Under the pieces are notes generated by a model. It was not told the DNA's origin, ran no database searches, and was given only the letters and a program-made list of their open reading frames with translations. 64,000 bases of DNA from Patiria miniata (lineage: Eukaryota; Echinodermata; Asteroidea; Valvatida; Asterinidae), in assembly GCF_015706575.1 (NCBI RefSeq), contig NW_024037048.1:13533512-13597511 (forward strand), read 5' to 3'. The translations under genes were made by a program, and so were the position numbers. Shown here piece after piece: positions 21,642 through 32,800 of the stretch; position 1 is the first letter of the stretch; every line of letters begins with the position of its first letter.

Positions 21642-21736
21642 CTCTTCATTCAGTGTCAATAGTCTGGTGGCTTGACTACGGAGAAATGTGTAGTAAATTG
21701 AGACTAGATCCCGCTTCATGCCACGTTTCTTAAATT
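21642..21736 (-). CDS. Unidentified exon in phase with endophilin
   Basis: A 95-nt open stretch from CCAAAAG to donor GTCAGT. It reads EFKKRGMKRDLVSIYYTFLR and SQATRLLTLNEE. It ends in phase 0, which fits endophilin exon 3, and begins in the phase left by the exon at 22472-22548. I do not recognise the sequence. An ATG just upstream (21745-21743) is also in frame and could be an alternative start. In copy B the exon has a 2-bp change of length. Confidence 0.4.
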
Positions 21737-21907
21737 CTTTTGGCATGGTTGATTGATGCAGTACTGAAGCTGTGTTGGACTGGTTGTTTCAGGTGCCAGT
21801 CTTTTTTCTTGCTTTGCATGTTTTCAATACCATAAGTTTTGGGACTCTCTTACACAGTATTGAGAGTCCCAAATTTTCGGACTACACTTACAGTAGTCCG
21901 AGTAATT

Positions 21908-22320
21908 TGGACCCAACTTATCGTCTTTTTAACATTCAGATTTCACCCTCAAAATGGCCTCCCAATTACTAGATAGGCCACCTGAGGTACAAATAGACAT
22001 CGATGATTAAGTTGGTTGTACTGAAGTGAAATTTCCCGTTCAATTCTGAGAGCTCCCCTCGCGATCATGAACACGTTAAATTTCCGACTCGTGTTAATGT
22101 TTGAACGACGTGATGTAGTCTTCATGCCCAGCGTACATTCAATGGTCCCCATATCCCGAGTGCGATTCTGTTACCGAGCGCGAAGCATCGATTATGATAA
22201 TGAGTAGACTGGATCTCGCTTGTGAACACAAGTGGATTTCAAAAGGTATAAGACAATCGGGAACTAGCTTGAACTGGTTTCCGCCCATAAAAGCTGTCCT
22301 AGTTCCCGACTCTCTATTAG
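21908..22320. mobile_element. Left half of large foldback element, copy A
   Basis: Closely matches the left arm and centre of the element complete at 56204-57114 in copy B, stopping after CTCTATTA. The right arm is missing. Just outside it, GGGACTCTCTTACACAGTAT, TGAGAGTCCC and a TACTGTAAGTG-type palindrome form smaller hairpins. Confidence 0.7.
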
Positions 22321-22471
22321 GTCACAAAAAAAGAATATGACTCTGCCGTTTTCCTCATATATCATCTCAATGAAGGACAGTCATTGCAAAAATTATGCTA
22401 AGACATGAATCTAGGACTAAGAAACATTTCCAATTTCAATGTTGGGAAATACTTCAATTTTCTTGACTCAC

Positions 22472-22548
22472 CATAGACTTTGTACCGCTGAAGTGGCGTC
22501 AGGTTGCAACATTCTTTCCATGTCTGCTGCCCATTGGAGATCAACCTG
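22472..22548 (-). CDS. Unidentified exon, RLISNGQQTWKECCNLTPLQ
   Basis: 77-nt open exon from ACAGATAG to donor GTGAGT. It reads RLISNGQQTWKECCNLTPLQ then RYKVY. It is phase-compatible with the ATG exon at 23279-23319 and with 21642-21736. An alternative acceptor four bases upstream would give an immediate stop, so the chosen one is preferred. Family unknown. Confidence 0.4.
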
Positions 22549-22682
22549 CTATCTGTACTGATGAAAACCGTAGGGTTAACAGAAAGGCACTTTTATCTGT
22601 ATCTGTATGGTTGCAGAAACCTGAGGCATTATCGCAACGGAGTATAGGTACTCAAGGCGCTGGCAGTTATGTCTATTATTAG

Positions 22683-22976
22683 ATGAATGAAGTACATGAG
22701 AAATATGAGACCCATTATGGAGCACTTGGTTTATAAGGTGCTGCGGCCACTGCCAGGACACCGGGGCGAACCCTTTCTCTTAGCAAACAAGTCTTTAACG
22801 TACATTATACAACACACGGGACCTACGGCTCAATGTCCCATCCGAAGGACGAAGCAAGAATGGTCAATGTCTTGCTTAAGGGCACAAGTGTCCGCCGGCG
22901 GGCTCGAACCCACGTTACTGCCTCTGAAACACCAGAACATGAGTCCAGTGCTAGCTATAACCGCTAGGCCATGACA
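22683..22976 (-). mobile_element. tRNA-derived SINE with conserved core
   Basis: Reading on the - strand, a tRNA-like head has an A box in TGGCCTAGCGGTTATAGC and a B box GGGTTCGAGCC. It is followed by a body containing TGTGCCCTTAAGCAAGACAT, CGTCCTTCGGATGGGACATT and GAGCCGTAGGTCCCGTGTG. Such a body is typical of tRNA-headed SINEs of marine invertebrates. The tail lies toward 22683. Confidence 0.75.
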
Positions 22977-23278
22977 TTCCATTTATAACATAGGCTAAAT
23001 AAAGCCATAGTGAGTTGGTATTTGCTGGACGTGTACTAAAGGAGCAATTCTTCCGAAAATTAGGGACTGTCCATGCAAACTCAAACAAGGCCTAGGCCTA
23101 GGGCTAGGCCTAACTTAAGTTAACACTGACATTTTTTTCGCCAGCCATGCCAGCATAATTTATTACTTTTTTATTAGTCAGAATGGGACAAAACTATACG
23201 TTCACGTTACGAGTGTCTTACTAAACTGATCTTGAATAACTGCTCCTAAAGAATCCTGTATTTTATTCTGAAATTTAC

Positions 23279-23319
23279 CTTTCCAAAACGAGTTGTGGAT
23301 CACGTTGCAATTTCCCCAT
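23279..23319 (-). CDS. Possible first coding exon (MGKLQRDPQLVLE)
   Basis: ATG at 23317-23319, MGKLQRDPQLVLE, then donor GTAAAT. The split codon AG/C gives Ser with the exon at 22472-22548. Together with 22472 and 21642 it would give an endophilin-like protein a new N-terminus of about 71 residues. Support is only reading frame and splice phase. Another ATG 21 bases upstream is in a different frame. Confidence 0.3.
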
Positions 23320-23360
23320 GTGGTGATATCTGGCGCCATCTGTCAACTGATAAAAGAACT

Positions 23361-23576
23361 GCGCCCTCTATTGATTCGATAAATAGCGCCCTCTATTGAC
23401 CTTTCCCGTTTGGGGCTAACAAGTGGGGCGAGTTGGTAAGGGGGCGAGTCGGTAACTGTATGGTCAGTAGAGGGCGCTGTTTATGTTTTTCAATAGAGTG
23501 CGCTATTTATTGGATCACAAAATAGCTGTTTATTATATCAATAGAGGGAGCTCTTCAAATTTTCAACAGAGGGCGC
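23361..23576. promoter_or_regulatory. Cluster of AGAGGGCGC (CTCF-like) motifs
   Basis: Six YAGAGGGCGC-type sites in 216 bp: 23361-23370 and 23386-23395 (reverse), 23468-23477, 23494-23503 (one change), 23542-23551 (one change) and 23567-23576. The motif equals the conserved half of the bilaterian CTCF consensus. The two orientations face each other and flank AATAGCGCCCTCTATTGA against TCAATAGAGTGCGCTATT, so the cluster may also be a small foldback. Confidence 0.45.
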
Positions 23577-24139
23577 TATATCGGACAAGTAGAATGGCAT
23601 AACCGGAATTAAGTGATCAGTTTATAGTTGCTTGCCCGTGCAATTTTTTTAGTTTTGACAATGAAAAATACATTTTGTTTTCAAATTTCTATTTTTTTTC
23701 TAGCAATATGAAAGCTTTGCACCTTGTAGTGATGGAGACATCTATCGAAACGATCCGCCCACGTTTAATTATAGAATTTTGACGTTACAAAAATTTCGAA
23801 CTATTTAAGAGCCCAATAAATCCCTCGAATCTAAAATAAAGCTTATAATTTTTTTCTCTGACGGCGTGAAACGTCCGAGAGCGAAATAGAAAATCAAGTG
23901 GTTACATTGTTTAAACTAGTAAAACAAACAATGCGGGTAGAGCTACTTTAAAAGCCTGAACTTTTCACTGAAAAGAAACAATGTAGTGTGCATGTGACTG
24001 TCGCAAAAAATCACACCGTTTTTTTAAAAGGTCAATTACAATGTTAACAATATTTCGATTGATATGATAAACGGTAATTTTAAGTGTAATACTACAGTCT
24101 AATAAACAAAATATATCTTTCATACGCAATCATAGATGT

Positions 24140-25850
24140 ACTGTGCTGGACAAGCTATTTCAAAAATTAAGTGATGCATCGAATTGACTTGTGGCCAGAT
24201 GATTGGTCATGAAAAATAAACAAGACAGAAGATTGTTTGCTCGCCCTCAACATTGTCTTGTGTCGCAACACGTAGAAAAACTTTGTGATGGGCTGCAGTA
24301 CAGTCCAAACAGAACATTTGTCTCACTTTTGCACAGAAACGATAGTCCAGGTAGACACGCTATCTCAAAAATTAAATGAGGCATTGAATTTATTGTTGCC
24401 AGATGACTGGTTTTGAAAAATAGACAAACTAGACAGAAGATTGAGACAAAACATTGTCTTGCTCTCCCTCAACAGTGGTTTGTGTCGCAACACGGAGAAA
24501 AACGTTGCGATGGGCTACAGACGCAGTCCAAACATAACATTTGCCACCAGTTTGCACAGAAACGATACTAGAGTCACGCTGGACACGTTATCTCAAACTT
24601 AAGTGATGCATCGAATTGAATTTTAGCTAGCTGACTGATTGAATTTTAGCTAGCTGACTGGTCATGACAAATAAACAAACAAGACAGAAGATTGAGACAA
24701 ATATTGTTTTTTTCTCACCATCAGCAGGTTCCTCCGGCAACACGAAGAAAAACTTGGCGATGGGCTGCAGACAGTCCAAACAGAACATTTGCCTCATTTT
24801 TGCACAGAAACGATAGCACTGCTGGACACACTATCTCAAAAATTAAGTGATGCATCGAATCGATTGTGGCCAGATGATTGGTCATGGAAAGTAGACAATA
24901 AAAACAGAAGATTAAGACACATTTTTTTGTCTCCCTCAACAGAGTCTTGAGTCGCAACACGGAGAAAAACTTGGCGATGGGTTGAAGATGCAGTCCAAAC
25001 ATACCATTTGCCTCACTTTTTTGCACAGAAACGATAGTCCAGCCGGAACGCTATAACAAAAATTAAGTGATGCATCGAATAGAATTGTGGCCAGATGATT
25101 GGTCATGAAAAGCAGAAAAACAAGACAGAAGATTGAGACAAAATATTGTTTTGCTCTTCTTTAACAGTGTCTTGTGTCGCAACACGGAGAAAAACTTGGT
25201 GATCGGCTGCAGTTGCAGTCCAAACAGAACATTTGCCTCACTTTTGCACAGAAACGATAGTCCAGCCGGAACGCTATAACAAAAATTAAGTGATGCATCG
25301 AATAGAATTGTGGCCAGATGATTGGTCATGAAAAGCAGAAAAACAAGACAGAAGATTGAGACAAAATATTGTTTTGCTCTTCTTTAACAGTGTCTTGTGT
25401 CGCAACACGGAGAAAAACTTGGTGATCGGCTGCAGTTGCAGTCCAAACTGAACATTTGCCTCACTTTTGCACAGAAACGATAGTCCAGCTGGACACGCTA
25501 TCTCAAAATTAAGTGATGCATCTAATTGAATTGTGGCCAAATGGCTGGTCATGACAAATAGACAAACAAGACAGAAGATTGAGACAAAATATTGTTTTTC
25601 TCCCCATCAGCAGTGTCTTGTGTCAACACGGAGAAAAACTTGGCTATAGGCTGCAGTCACAGTCCAAACAGAACACTGATTTGCCTCTCTTTTTCACAGA
25701 AACGACATCCCAGGTAGACACGCTGTCTCAGAAAATTAAGAGACACATTGAATTAAATTCTGGCTAGATGATTGGTCATGAAAAAAAGACAAACAAGGTA
25801 GAAAATTGAGAATAGAAAATATCGTTTTCTCTGCCTCAACAGTGTAAACA
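24140..25850. repeat. Satellite of about 222 bp, 8 units
   Basis: Eight head-to-tail units with landmarks GTGTCGCAACACGGAGAAAA, CAGTCCAAACAGAACATTTG and AAATTAAGTGATGCATCGAA. Spacings are 207, 226, 248, 222, 222, 223 and 220 bp. The units starting near 25028 and 25250 are virtually identical, showing recent exchange. The 88-codon frames on the - strand only reflect the unit and are not genes. The array is absent from copy B. Confidence 0.92.
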
Positions 25851-26599
25851 CAGTTATTGTATCAACTCAAGATAAACACATTGCATTGAAATGAAATTTC
25901 CTCTAATATTTTGCCATGATATTTGACAAAAGCATCTTGAAAATTGACAGGAACCGCCAACGAATGAATGTAAAACAATCGAAGGAATTAGCATTGTGAG
26001 GACACTCCGTGTTATTTTTATCGTCATGCATCAATTTACGATGTCATTCATTCGGAAGGTATATTTCAGGTTTAACACACTAAGTTGTTTTGCTCACATT
26101 ATTTTGTTCTTCGACGAATTCGCTTGATATTGTACTGGCGATCGTAACACATTATGAACAATTACTCAAGGAAATACTGAGTTAATACGTTTAGTATTCC
26201 ATGAGATATTGCCCGAACCATGAGTGTCTTCTTTTTATTCAATACCAGTTCGTGTTGGCTCTGCGTGTTAGCAGTATAGCGACCACTGTGCATGTGGTGC
26301 GCCCTCTATTGAAAGATTAAACCGCTGGGTACAGCTGTCTCTGTGCGAGACAATCAGAAAGCAAAGAGTAGTTAGAAAGAGTTTGGGTAAAATGCCCTTG
26401 AAAAAAAGGAAACAACGGAACATATTGGAAATTTCTTTTCTTCTCGAAATGGAGCTGTGACTTTTTTTGCCATGAACGTTGCTTCATTTGGATAATATTT
26501 TTCACGTTTAAAACACTAAAATGTTTCGATCTCATTTTCTTTCTTGTTCTATGAATTTTGTACAAATCACTTTTTACTCAATACTATATAGTTGTACGT

Positions 26600-28750
26600 T
26601 AAGCATGACTGGCACCGCAAGCCTGTTAAATACTGACAGACAAAACAGAGATTATCGGCGCCAATATAGTTTTTTGTAACACCGACAAAACTGCACTCCC
26701 AATTGAAGTCACGGTGTCCAGAATATCGTCCTTACTATTTAACAAAAACACAATCACACATAATGTCACACGATAACTCAAAATTATTTGTTATATTGCA
26801 TTGGAATTTTTCCTATAGAGGTTGAGCATGACAGTCAACACACGCATGATAAATACTGAGAGAAAACACACAGATTATCGGCGGCAATATAATTTCAGTA
26901 ACACGGACAAAGCCCATCCAAAGTGAAGTCACGGCCTCCAGAAAATCGTGTGACACCTACGCCACACGGTTGCTCAAAAACTAGTTATTTTATGGGATTG
27001 AAATTTTGACTGGATGTAAAGTATAACTTGCAACATTTGCCTGTTAAATATTTAGAGAAAATAATTGTGTTGTTTTGGAGTAAACTATATCTTCTGATTG
27101 GTCATCATAGACAACACCACACTTTTTAGTTTATAGAGGAGTAGTTAAAAAAAATAATATATCCCGAAAATGTAGTGCGATTTTGAGTGAACTTATTTGA
27201 TGACAAAAAAACAACACGCTCGGTTTCCGGAAGATAACTCAAGAAATACATGTTGCATAGAATTGACATTTCGTAAATTGATTAAATGTTGTAGATTACA
27301 AAAATCTGTGAAAAATGAAGAGGAATTGTCTAGTAATAAAAAGAATATAGCAAAAAAATGTGTTGTATTAAAACGGAGAAAAACTTGCCTCATTAAGTCA
27401 GCTTTAATTTTCTTTCAAAAGAGGGCGCGCTTCACAAATAGTGGTCACCACCGTAAATATTTTTTTGTCAACACGAGACACCTAACTGAAGTCAACGTTC
27501 GTGACACAAAAACAACACACTCGGTTTACAAACAATAACTCAAGAAATACCCAAAGACATTGAATATGGAGAGCAATTATTAATCCATGAAAAAATATAA
27601 ACAAAAGAATAAGTTAGTTAAGCACGAAAGATAGAAGACGCATTTAAGTCAACGTTCATGGAACAAAACAAAACCTACTCGTTGTGGAGACGATTACTCA
27701 AGAAATGTTTGATGCCTTGCATTGAAGTATTCCATAGTGATTTAACGTGATATATCGATCAAATCTCTCGAATTTGGATATGAATCGTTCCCTAATAATA
27801 AACATATAGCAAAGACAGTGTGGCGTGTAAACGCGAAAAACACAAGGCGAATTTGAGTCAACCTTCATGGAATAAAAGCAATACCCTGTTTGTGGAGACA
27901 ATAACTCCAAGAAACATTGATTTATAGGAGTGAAATTACATCTCCTGATTGGTCGTCATGTGTAACACAACTGGTTTGAATTTGGAAAGAAATCATTAAA
28001 AAATGGAATTAATATACCCTGGAAATGTAGTGAGTTATTAAAGCACACAAATTTAATGGCGATTTTGAGTCAACTTTCATGACACAAAAACAACACACTC
28101 GGTTTCCAGAAGATAACTCAAGAAACATCTGTTGCGTCACTTGCGTGGAATTGAAATTTCGTAAGTTGATTAAACGTGACAGATAACAAACAATTGATGA
28201 ATTTGGAGAGGAATTGTCAAACAATAAAAGTAATAATTTCAAATAATGTACTGTGTTAACACCGAGAAAAACATACCTTATTAAAGTCAACTTTTATTTT
28301 ATTTCAAAAGAGGGCGTGCCACACAAATAGTGGTCACCACAGTAAAGAATTTACCAAAGTCAACTTTCATGACACACAAAAATATCGCACTCAGTTTCCA
28401 AACGATAACTCAAGAAATACCTGTTGCGTTGCATTGAAATTACGTACATTAAATAAATTTGAAAGATAACAAAAATATGTAGAATATAAAGAGGCATTGG
28501 TAGCCAATAAAAATAATATAACCAATACAATTAAGTGTGTTAAGCACGAAAAAACAAGACGAGTTTAAGTCAATGTTCATAAATAATTAATTCAAGAAAA
28601 ATTTAAACTATATCTCTTGATAGGTCGAGATACAACACAACACAACACAACCCTTTCGAATGTGAAGAGGATTCATCAAACAATAACATTAATATATAGG
28701 CCTACCCAGAAAATGTAGCGTGTTAAACGCGAAAAATAATATTAACGAAG
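26600..28750. repeat. Field of degenerate tandem repeats
   Basis: Irregular repeats with landmarks CGATAACTCAAGAAATAC (near 27230, 27530, 27690, 28100, 28400), GAGTCAACTTTCATG and AACACGAGA/AAACACGAAAAACA. Spacing is 150-300 bp and copies are strongly diverged. An earlier pair near 26640 and 26850 shares GATTATCGGCG and GAAGTCACGG. Looks like an old satellite; no coding potential. Confidence 0.8.
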
Positions 28751-30639
28751 AGGACTACCATTTATTTGTCTCAATATTTAGTTTGCTTCTCCTATTTGTC
28801 ATGATTAATCTCCTGGCTAAAATTCAATTCAATGTGGTTGTTTCATGATTTAGCGTGTCCACGAGGACTGTGTTGTTTTCGTGCAATAAATAGGCGCATA
28901 ATTTAATATATTTTTCTGTGGCGATTTGCCAGTGTTGACACAAAATATATATATTTACGGAGAGAACTACATTCATTTTATAGAACATTTGCCTATTTAT
29001 ACTTGGATGCAATTGAGGTATGGCCAACACATACTCTTGGTTCTCTGCTGCAGCCAAAAGCAGCTATTTATTGGACTAAAACTTTTCGGGTTAAATTTCA
29101 AAGTATAAGGGTTTATCAGACACAAACGATGAACCTTCACTGTGGTCCCTTTAATTGTTAGCGGGCTCACCTGACCCAAACCTTAATTGGACCTTAACCT
29201 TGGTCCTGTCTTAGCGGGCTCGCCTGACCCAAACCATGGACCGTACTTTGGTCAAAATTTATGATCATCATGTCCCAATGCTTCAATGCCAACGACAATT
29301 TAAACTCTGGAATTTTTTTCCTTCTGAATTTCAAATTTTAAAAATGTTTAAATTCCATGTGATCAAGTTAACACAGATGTGCTGTTCCATTGTCGTACGG
29401 CTGGATCGAACAATATAATCTCTCGGGGAACAGCAGGAGAGATTGCAAGTCTGTGCAATTCATAACAGTGCCCTCAATAGTCAGTTGGCGTCCAGCCCAA
29501 CCCCTCCACCCCAGCTTTTCAAACTTTCCAAGTCGGCGGTTCCGCAAATATTAACAAAAGATTGCCGCTGCTGGTCAAGAGGCCTAACTGTAGCCTTTCC
29601 ACAAGGTCACCCTGACTAGCGCCGGTAGTTAACCGAGTGGCGAAACAGCGAGCCGTTTGAACGGAGACTAGACACACGTCGAGTGAGCTACAAGCGAGGT
29701 TTTCCAAATCCTAGCTTCATTCCAATACCGGATCCAGCTCTATTGCAAACCCCATGCCCGAAACCGGTTTACGGAACGAAGCCGGAGTTTGGGAAACACC
29801 GGTATGTCTCATGACTTCGGTGACTTTCGGTCGTTTTGTAAACATAGGCTTCGTGCCCGGTTCGGAACAAAGCCATGTAAGGCCCCTAATCAGACAAGTG
29901 GCTTTGTCATTTACTTGCATGGTATGGTCCCACTGGTATGGGGGAGGGGAGGGGGAAGGGGGGCATGTGGTCGTTCAACTATCCCACCCCACCCCCATCG
30001 TCGCTACGTCATTGCTTCAGAGATTATTATAAATCGAGGTGGTTCGCAATACAGAATGGCAAACTCTGGTGTGATTTGTCCGGATATCACCAGGGCTAGT
30101 TCAGGGTGAATCGTACGCGTTATGCGGAGGCCACGATTTTTAGGTCCATCATCACCGGTCATGCATTCTAACATTTCTGGAAATGATTATTCGAACTGGG
30201 AGATATTAACGTGTAAAAACCTTTTCCACATTTAGAAGGCCACGATTATACACGGGCCGTATATGATACGTAAAGTTCATGGAAGTTTATTTAACTGTAT
30301 TTTATTTCCTCAAAGTCCCAATCAAGGAGCAAAGCCTACCTCAGGGGCATAACTACGGGGACACGGGGCATATACCCCCACCCCCTGTGGAAGCCGGCCC
30401 CAGCCCTCCCCCTTCCCCACCCCCCCCCGCCCCATTTCGAAAACCTGAATTAAAACATTAATTGTTGTAATAATACGTTTATTTTGCATTTAGTGCAGCC
30501 TTTGAAAAAAATTACGCACCCCAGGTGCCCTACCCTAAGTAAAACCCAAGTTTCTCCGCTGGCTTGAGTACGATTTAATTCCTCATATAATCCCGAATAT
30601 ATCCACACAATTTAATAGACTGAAGCGCCAACTGTACAT
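28751..30639. other. No gene recognised
   Basis: Contains a direct repeat of TTAGCGGGCTCACCTGACCC at 29158 and 29211, a GC-rich stretch at 29500-29900 with unclaimed ORFs of 60-67 codons on the - strand, and a GC-run element near 30345-30530 (GGGGCATAACTACGGGG start, long C-runs). None of the ORFs resembles a family I know. Confidence 0.5.
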
Positions 30640-30985
30640 TGAATGAATCACGGCCGGTGTATACGTCACTTGTCCATCCACCAATCACAGTTTGTCGGTG
30701 ACAAGTCGGTGACGACAAGTCGGTGACCACAAGTGAGTGGTCTGTGACTGACAGGTTGTGTGTGTCAATCATAAATTCCATATTTGGATGTGTCACCGAC
30801 ATCCATACAATATCCACCAATAAGAAGCGGCCATTTGAATGTCGGTGACAAGTTTTTTTATGGTGACTATATAGCCTCAACGACGTCGGTGATGTGTGAT
30901 TGACAGCGCACAGGAGCCATGCAATCACAATCCAGGTCCGAGGTTTTAGTCACTGCTCAGGAAATCGATGGCACTATTTAAGACA
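30640..30985 (+). promoter_or_regulatory. C1q gene promoter module, copy B
   Basis: TCGGTGAC occurs at 30695-30702, 30706-30713, 30720-30727 and 30842-30849, inverted at 30792-30799, and as TCGGTGAT at 30886-30893. CCAAT boxes lie at 30681-30685 and 30817-30821, and a TATTTAAG TATA-like box at 30975-30982. The module is conserved at 58810-59140 with substitutions between motifs but the motifs kept. It precedes the non-coding first exon. Confidence 0.6.
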
Positions 30986-31004
30986 TGTGGGGCCGTCCAC
31001 CCTT

Positions 31005-31075
31005 CACATCGACCGCAGGTCACCTTCGGACGACAACCAGAGAGAGAACTGACTGCAAGAACAAGACTTTGCTCG
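31005..31075 (+). other. Non-coding first exon, copy B C1q gene
   Basis: Begins about 25-30 bp after the TATTTAAG box (exact start inferred) and ends GCAAGAACAAGACTTTGCTCG with donor GTGAGTG at 31076. It contains no ATG. The segment CGACAACCAGAGAGAGAACT is identical in copy C. Splicing to the C1q coding exon 10 kb downstream is inferred from orientation and repeat structure. Confidence 0.5.
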
Positions 31076-31408
31076 GTGAGTGTTTGAAACAATCATTTTT
31101 CTTCTGAAGACATTTGTTGTCTTTTGCACGATGTGTTTGAATCAATGTGGGATTCAGAATTTGAATGTTGCTGATTCAATGATTTTTCAAACAACGAGCT
31201 CGGTAGTAGGCTTGATATTTCCTCGTCTTTGTGTGTTTGTGAAATGTGGTAGCTTGAGGACTGAAAAACATTTTTATGAACAAATGTTCAATTTCTTTTT
31301 ACTATGACTCTGATACACTTTTGCTAGCAGCAAAGCCAGCGCGCTAATTCCGATCCAGAAGTTGTGCCTTTTCCCAACGACCACTTTGGAGTTGATAAAG
31401 TATCGCGA

Positions 31409-31521
31409 TAATTTACAAATGTGTTTGAAATTAACTTGTTCAGACGGGCTTTGTTTGTGCATAACATGCACTAATCAAAGCCCGTCTGAAAGAGTTAATT
31501 TCAAACACTTTTGTAAATTAT
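31409..31521. repeat. Hairpin with arms of about 45 bp
   Basis: TTTACAAATGTGTTTGAAAT, TAAC and CAGACGGGCTTTG pair with CAAAGCCCGTCTG and the matching GTTAATTTCAAACAC strand. The loop itself contains TGTGCATAACATGCACT. It may be a small foldback element within the first intron; no equivalent was noticed in copy C. Confidence 0.7.
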
Positions 31522-31599
31522 GGAGCTATTTTATTTCAGCTCTTAATGTAAACAGTTGGTGCGTGTGCAGACCACGGTTTTGTGAGGTCAAATTTCAAG

Positions 31600-32400
31600 G
31601 CAATAAAAATGAGGAATTCCTGTCTGGCAATATTTCCGCTACTACTTCCATTGTGCACTCTCAAAAACAAATTGTCCAAATACTGACTGGTTTCTTTACT
31701 CTTTGAAAACAAAATCGTTTGGATCCTCGTCGATATGGATAATACACTGTAAAGTCACATGGACTTTTTTATTTAGGTTCGACTGTTAGGTTGGACTGTT
31801 TTCTGACCGCAGTTTTTCGCAAGTTCCCTGTTGTGATTCAGAACAGTAAAGATTTATTTATACCTGCTTATTCAAAATAATATTTCAGAGGAACTACAAA
31901 ATCGGTGTTTCACATTTCGGCTTAAAAAAAAAAAGACTCGCAAAACCTGGACTCTTAGTAACCTGCATGGCCATTTTTTTTTGCATGATCAAGCACACTC
32001 TTATTTTTTGCCTCCTTTTTTCCTATTGACTTTATCGTTTAAATTTTCAAACATGAAATCCTAGTGCAATGTACTCACATTATTTCCGGATATCACTCAA
32101 ACTCAATCAGAATGAAAAGTTATGCGGAAGTTGGTCACGGAAGAACGTATACAGGTATCCGGACATCTCAAAATGCCGGTCTTATATGTGTTATTATTTG
32201 TGGATATTCTCAGTGCCTTTGAACTCTGTTGTTCAACTGGCATTTGTTATAGTTCACAGTGCGCCATTCCGGTTTCATCAAGTTACTTTTAAGCATTGCA
32301 GGATAAAAGTGTCACTGGTCAGAATAGACTAGAGGGCGCAAATACAAACGCACTGGATCATGATGATGCACACAGTTTTATACAAGTTCAATAGCTGGAT
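31600..32400 (+). repeat. Leader module copy in B
   Basis: A diverged copy of the module at 3.59-4.33 kb (aggaattcctgtctgg, cacggaagaacg, gttcacagtgcgcc, AGAGGGCGC landmarks). From 32273 on it joins the close match to the start of the window. Confidence 0.7.
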
Positions 32401-32524
32401 GCATTTTGTAGAATTCATGGATAGATTTGATTTTTGGAGAACGCATTTGAGATAAATAGTCAACCCAAATTACATTTTCACTGTGCAGACATTTTTTTGG
32501 CCGTATTGTACTTGTGGAATTCAG

Positions 32525-32663
32525 CTATGCCTCCCCACCAGACTCCAAGTTATCTCCTAGAGGATTTTTAATGACTCATATTTTTGTTGGTATTTTTTTC
32601 AGCCAGCAATCCGCTCAAGTGTTGAAGAGTGCTTCCGCGAGAGAATTCAAGAACTGTGCTTAG
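32525..32663 (+). other. Exon-like block upstream of C1q, B first copy
   Basis: Acceptors at 32523-32524 and 32601-32602, donor GTGAGTG at 32664. Counterpart of 254-391; CTGTGCTTAG replaces CCGTGCTTAG before the donor. Confidence 0.4.
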
Positions 32664-32800
32664 GTGAGTGTCTGTTGACATTTTCTTCATTCAAGCATCA
32701 GAATAGAGCAGTGATTTGGTAGGAGACTGTTCCTTTTTTTCTATGCATTTAATATTTTTGATCAAAATTAGAAACCAGAAAACGTCATTCAATTACCTCT

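Noticed and set aside
24721..25552. ORFs of 88-101 codons on the - strand with a repeated sequence
   Set aside because: They follow the 222-bp satellite unit and are interrupted in other units; no start, splice or family signal.
29519..29920. GC-rich ORFs (62-67 codons) on the - strand
   Set aside because: No recognised motif, no splice context, and no copy in unit B to test conservation.
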